A DNA stretch of 8,715 nt from Candidatus Brocadiaceae bacterium (GTDB lineage Bacteria; Planctomycetota; MHYJ01; JACQXL01; CAKKQI01), in contig CAKKQI010000048.1 in assembly GCA_919901895.1 (NCBI GenBank), positions 1 through 8,715 on the forward strand, written 5' to 3'. The notes beneath the pieces are model-generated. The model was given only the letters and a program-made list of their open reading frames with translations, was not told the origin of the DNA and did no database searches. How positions within the stretch are numbered: the stretch's first letter is position 1; each line of letters begins with the position of its first letter. Position numbers and translations under genes: made by a program. Positions 5,731 to 8,715 of the stretch are shown in pieces.

Positions 5731-8715
5731 ATGAACATCAAGCAGATTCTTTCAGGCGTAATAATTTCAACCAATCTATTTTTCGGTCCGTTGAAAGCCG
5801 GGGCGGATGAACTATCTTTCGCTAAAATTACAGAGAGCAGACCAGACGGGGACCGCATTAATGAACCGTCCTCGCCCACAGAATATCTGATCAAGTTTAA
5901 AACCCATGACCATGGATTGATCAAAACGCTCTCTGAAAAATACCGGGTAGAATTTAAGGAGGCCATCCCTGAATTAGGGGTTTATTCATCTATCCTAAAC
6001 GAGGATGTTTTGAGACAATTAAGTCAGGAAGAAATCGTGTCCTATCTGGAACCGAATATCCGAGCCAAGACGACCTATGCGGATGTGGAAGGTACACAGG
6101 AAATTATCACCGACGCCCCATGGTATCTGGCCCCGGACCGATGGGAAATACCGGTCCTCTTGTTTGTGCCGGAAGTCTACTGGCGAGATACCGTTAAAGG
6201 AGTGGAAATTGGTTCTATAGATAAAGCCCGTGGTCTACAGTTAAGTAAATTTATTATTGCCAACCCGCCGGATGCATCCAGTGAATGGAGTTTTGAACCA
6301 GATTGGAAACCAACCAAAAATATCCTTTATTATGATGATTTTGATAACCCGCCCAGGATAAATAAAACTAAACTCATAGAAGATGAAATGGGTGATTTAA
6401 TAAGTGATATAGAAAAAAAACAAGGTATTATCAGTCAGGACCAAGACACAAAAGGAGCAAAACCAATCACCGAGCCCGGCTGGCACCGGATATTATTAAT
6501 ACCGAGGGGTGTGTTTAAGGAAAATGCCGGCGATGTCTATATCTCCACCTATGTCAGTCACCAGCGCTGGTTTATTAAAAAGCCCGGTTTGTGGGATAGA
6601 TGGGTCAACGGCCAGAAAGAACCGTATTGGGAAGGAATTAAAGCCGAGTACCCGACCACCAAGATGCTCAAGGTTAAAGTAGGCAAACGGGAAAACGGCG
6701 GACTGCCGCGTTTTAATCCGGCCGACCGCTATTATGACATCCATAACCACACAATGAGCGAGTATTCCACGAATCTGATAGAAAAGCGGCTGGCCTACGG
6801 CGGCCCCTTGCGGATGGTGGAACACTGCGCTTACGCGTTAGGGATGACGGATATTATTGACCACAACAATCCAGCCCTTAAAAACCAGATCTTCTCTTCC
6901 GACCACAACTGTTTTTTGAAAGACAAGGACATTCCGGAAGTCGGTCCTTACAAAGAAAAAATCAACGACCCGCACAATGAATACGAGGTCTTAAAGAAAT
7001 GGTTTGGCACCAAAACCGGGGCGCAAGAAGTGAGTTTAAACACGGAGCACCGGGTTTGGAGCAACTGGGTGGGCGGGGCGCACCTTTTAGTCTACGAGCA
7101 TCCGAATTCTTTTGAAGGCCCCTGGCACGGCGGCCGGCCCACTGCGAACGAGGACTCCCCTGAGCGGACCGAGGTTAGCGATGACTTCTTCCGGCCCACT
7201 GTGAACAAGTACACGTTAAGTATAGACCAGCCCCCGCGGCACCTCAAACCATTATCGCCGCCGAAGACAGACAATAACAACACGCTTAAGAAGGTTCTGT
7301 CCGATCTGCGAAACCAAGGTGGCACGTCCATCGCGGCTCACCCGTTGCATAAAAAACTCTATTGGGATAACTCTATGTTCATCCGGGCATTGGGATACCC
7401 ACCTTATAATGAAAAACTAGAGAACGTCCGGAACGAGCAGTTTGTCTTCAAGGGATTCCAGGGCTGGAACGACCCGGAAAAATACCGGAGCCAAGGATTT
7501 GGGGCGGAATTTTTCCGCTGTCTCAACCCTTTTTATCCACCCCAGACCATCACCAAGAAAAAAATAATAACCGTGGAAGGATATTATTTAAGGTCTGGCG
7601 TGAATACAGATGCCGTTCCTCGAAAATATGATCCGGATATCGCTGAGTTATCTACCGAAAAATGGACGCAGACCCGGGATGAATCTTTTGAAATAGAAGA
7701 AAAAGAACAAATTTCGTACATCCAGTGGCAGCCGAACACCATCTGGCACCAGGAATTAGGCAACAGTTTAATTAAATGGCAGAAATTAATCAAACTCGGT
7801 TTTGATTATCATTTTAAGAAGCAACCCGAAAAACCGCCGTTTGAAAAATTTATCCGCAAGAGTTATTTCTATGCCGGCAGTGACGCCCACGGCGACTTTA
7901 ATTATGCCACCGGTGTCTATTGCAAAACGTTATCTAAAATCATGACCGGTGATAATATTATCTACGATAACGCCTACGCTAAAGAACGGACCTATGTCCT
8001 GGGGGACGCCGTGGAAAACGTCCATCAGGGTCAATGCATCAACACAGACGGCCCGCTGGTGGAATTTATGATGGACAGCGACGGCAAATTTGATTCCAGC
8101 CGGTTAGTCTGGCACGACAAAAAGATTGTTTATGAAAATGACAATGGATTAATCGGTGGAGCGGGTGACCTGGATGGCGGACGGACGATGCTGATCCGTC
8201 GTGAGGGGCCGTCCGGTAAATCGGCCGGCCGTCATCAAAATGAGACCACCAATTTGATGCTCAAATACCGGTGGGCTAACACGGCTGATTTCGGAAAAAA
8301 GGTTAATTTAATAGACCTTTATCAGGTTAGCGCCTCAACGGAGGTTGAAACTGAAACAATCGCCGGCGTGACGGTGCCCAAAACAATGGTGCAATTACCG
8401 GTTTACGCAGATCCACTGGAATATCTCACCAAAGAATTAACTAAAGAAGTCCGCCCGCTCCTGACCAGTATCCAGGCCTTCTGGTTAGGCGGGTTTACCA
8501 ATCCCGACCCGGCCCAGAAATATCACCCGGCGGACTACCGCTGTTTCACTAATCCGATCTGGGTCGTACCGGCCAAGATAGAAATCTCAACGGTTGATCT
8601 GGACCGGCTTAGCTCGGCTCCTAAAACCATCCCGGTAGAAACAGGCGACCCGGGATTAAAACCTGTTCTGACCGGTCAGACCGAAACACCCGTTCCGACC
8701 ACGATGGCGCAACCG
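5731..8715 (+). CDS. Secreted PHP-superfamily metallohydrolase (CehA/McbA type) with I9-like prodomain, 3' end outside window
   Basis: The open frame runs 995 codons to the window edge without a stop. Residues 1-25 are a signal peptide (MNIKQ, hydrophobic core, AGA before DE). Residues about 51-113 (EYLIKF, IPELGVY, IVSYLEPN) resemble a subtilisin propeptide/inhibitor I9 domain. Residues about 130-330 are strand-rich and not recognised. The PHP domain follows with a complete metal-ligand set: DIHNHT (H338, H340), IIDHNN (D377, H378), EVS (E433), HLLVYEH (H451), AAHP (H537) and GSDAHGDFNY (D718, H720). NTDGPLVEF (771-779) and YRCFTNPIWV (936-945) match the usual C-terminal parts of CehA/McbA relatives. 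The family uses two or three metal ions to hydrolyse phosphoester, ester or amide bonds; the substrate here cannot be read from sequence. Long insertions separate H451 from H537 and H537 from D718. After residue 950 the chain turns Pro/Thr-rich, suggesting a linker to another domain. The gene looks richer in GC than the HEAT gene. It lies 34 bases after gene 2, probably in the same operon. Confidence 0.88.
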   Translation, partial: MNIKQILSGVIISTNLFFGPLKAGADELSFAKITESRPDGDRINEPSSPTEYLIKFKTHDHGLIKTLSEKYRVEFKEAIPELGVYSSILNEDVLRQLSQEEIVSYLEPNIRAKTTYADVEGTQEIITDAPWYLAPDRWEIPVLLFVPEVYWRDTVKGVEIGSIDKARGLQLSKFIIANPPDASSEWSFEPDWKPTKNILYYDDFDNPPRINKTKLIEDEMGDLISDIEKKQGIISQDQDTKGAKPITEPGWHRILLIPRGVFKENAGDVYISTYVSHQRWFIKKPGLWDRWVNGQKEPYWEGIKAEYPTTKMLKVKVGKRENGGLPRFNPADRYYDIHNHTMSEYSTNLIEKRLAYGGPLRMVEHCAYALGMTDIIDHNNPALKNQIFSSDHNCFLKDKDIPEVGPYKEKINDPHNEYEVLKKWFGTKTGAQEVSLNTEHRVWSNWVGGAHLLVYEHPNSFEGPWHGGRPTANEDSPERTEVSDDFFRPTVNKYTLSIDQPPRHLKPLSPPKTDNNNTLKKVLSDLRNQGGTSIAAHPLHKKLYWDNSMFIRALGYPPYNEKLENVRNEQFVFKGFQGWNDPEKYRSQGFGAEFFRCLNPFYPPQTITKKKIITVEGYYLRSGVNTDAVPRKYDPDIAELSTEKWTQTRDESFEIEEKEQISYIQWQPNTIWHQELGNSLIKWQKLIKLGFDYHFKKQPEKPPFEKFIRKSYFYAGSDAHGDFNYATGVYCKTLSKIMTGDNIIYDNAYAKERTYVLGDAVENVHQGQCINTDGPLVEFMMDSDGKFDSSRLVWHDKKIVYENDNGLIGGAGDLDGGRTMLIRREGPSGKSAGRHQNETTNLMLKYRWANTADFGKKVNLIDLYQVSASTEVETETIAGVTVPKTMVQLPVYADPLEYLTKELTKEVRPLLTSIQAFWLGGFTNPDPAQKYHPADYRCFTNPIWVVPAKIEISTVDLDRLSSAPKTIPVETGDPGLKPVLTGQTETPVPTTMAQP

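Noticed and set aside
5724..7793. Minus-strand open frames at 5724-5966, 6496-6825, 7092-7331 and 7584-7793
   Set aside because: All are antisense to the PHP gene, whose metal-binding motifs prove the plus-strand frame is the coding one.
5731..8715. A subtilisin-like protease, suggested by the propeptide-like N-terminus
   Set aside because: No Asp, His or Ser catalytic motif of subtilases follows; instead the four PHP motifs are present in order.

Overview
The window carries three consecutive plus-strand genes, all predicted to be exported or membrane-anchored, behind about 300 bases of repeat-rich non-coding DNA. Gene 1 (298-4350) encodes a secreted 1350-residue protein made of some 27-28 HEAT-like repeats, with a C-terminal domain resembling the short N-terminal (STN) domain of secretins and TonB receptors. 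Gene 2 (4461-5696) encodes a membrane-anchored, seven-bladed WD40-like propeller. Gene 3 (5731 to the window end, no stop reached) encodes a secreted PHP-superfamily metallohydrolase of the CehA/McbA type, preceded by a domain that looks like a subtilisin propeptide (inhibitor I9).

Layout: bases 1-190 hold stacked inverted repeats of an intergenic REP-like type and no credible gene. A good sigma70-type promoter (TTGACT, 16 nt, TATACT, with TG upstream of the -10) precedes gene 1. The same 32-base promoter block recurs with one difference directly after the stop codon of gene 1 and in front of gene 2. Gene 2 also has a 24-base near-perfect palindrome in its leader, a plausible operator. Gene 3 follows 34 bases after gene 2, has a Shine-Dalgarno sequence and no visible promoter of its own, so genes 2 and 3 probably form one transcript. 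Gene 1 is driven separately by an almost identical promoter.

Organism: an uncultured bacterium with a diderm-like envelope is the best guess. Pointers are the secreted HEAT protein with an STN-like tail, a HEAT variant of the form LIxQLGxDxWxxRExA...ALPxL that is common in planctomycete-type proteins, and intergenic repeats of the GTCATTGCGA...GAAGCAATCT type common in metagenome-derived genomes. Planctomycetota or Omnitrophota would fit, but this is a low-confidence inference; there is no marker gene in the window.

How the genes might work together: a large solenoid scaffold, a propeller at the membrane and a secreted metal-dependent hydrolase could form an envelope-associated assembly, with the two scaffold genes tied by a shared promoter. 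Shared promoter and shared location are seen or strongly predicted; physical interaction and substrate are unknown. No transposase, CRISPR array, tRNA or rRNA was found.
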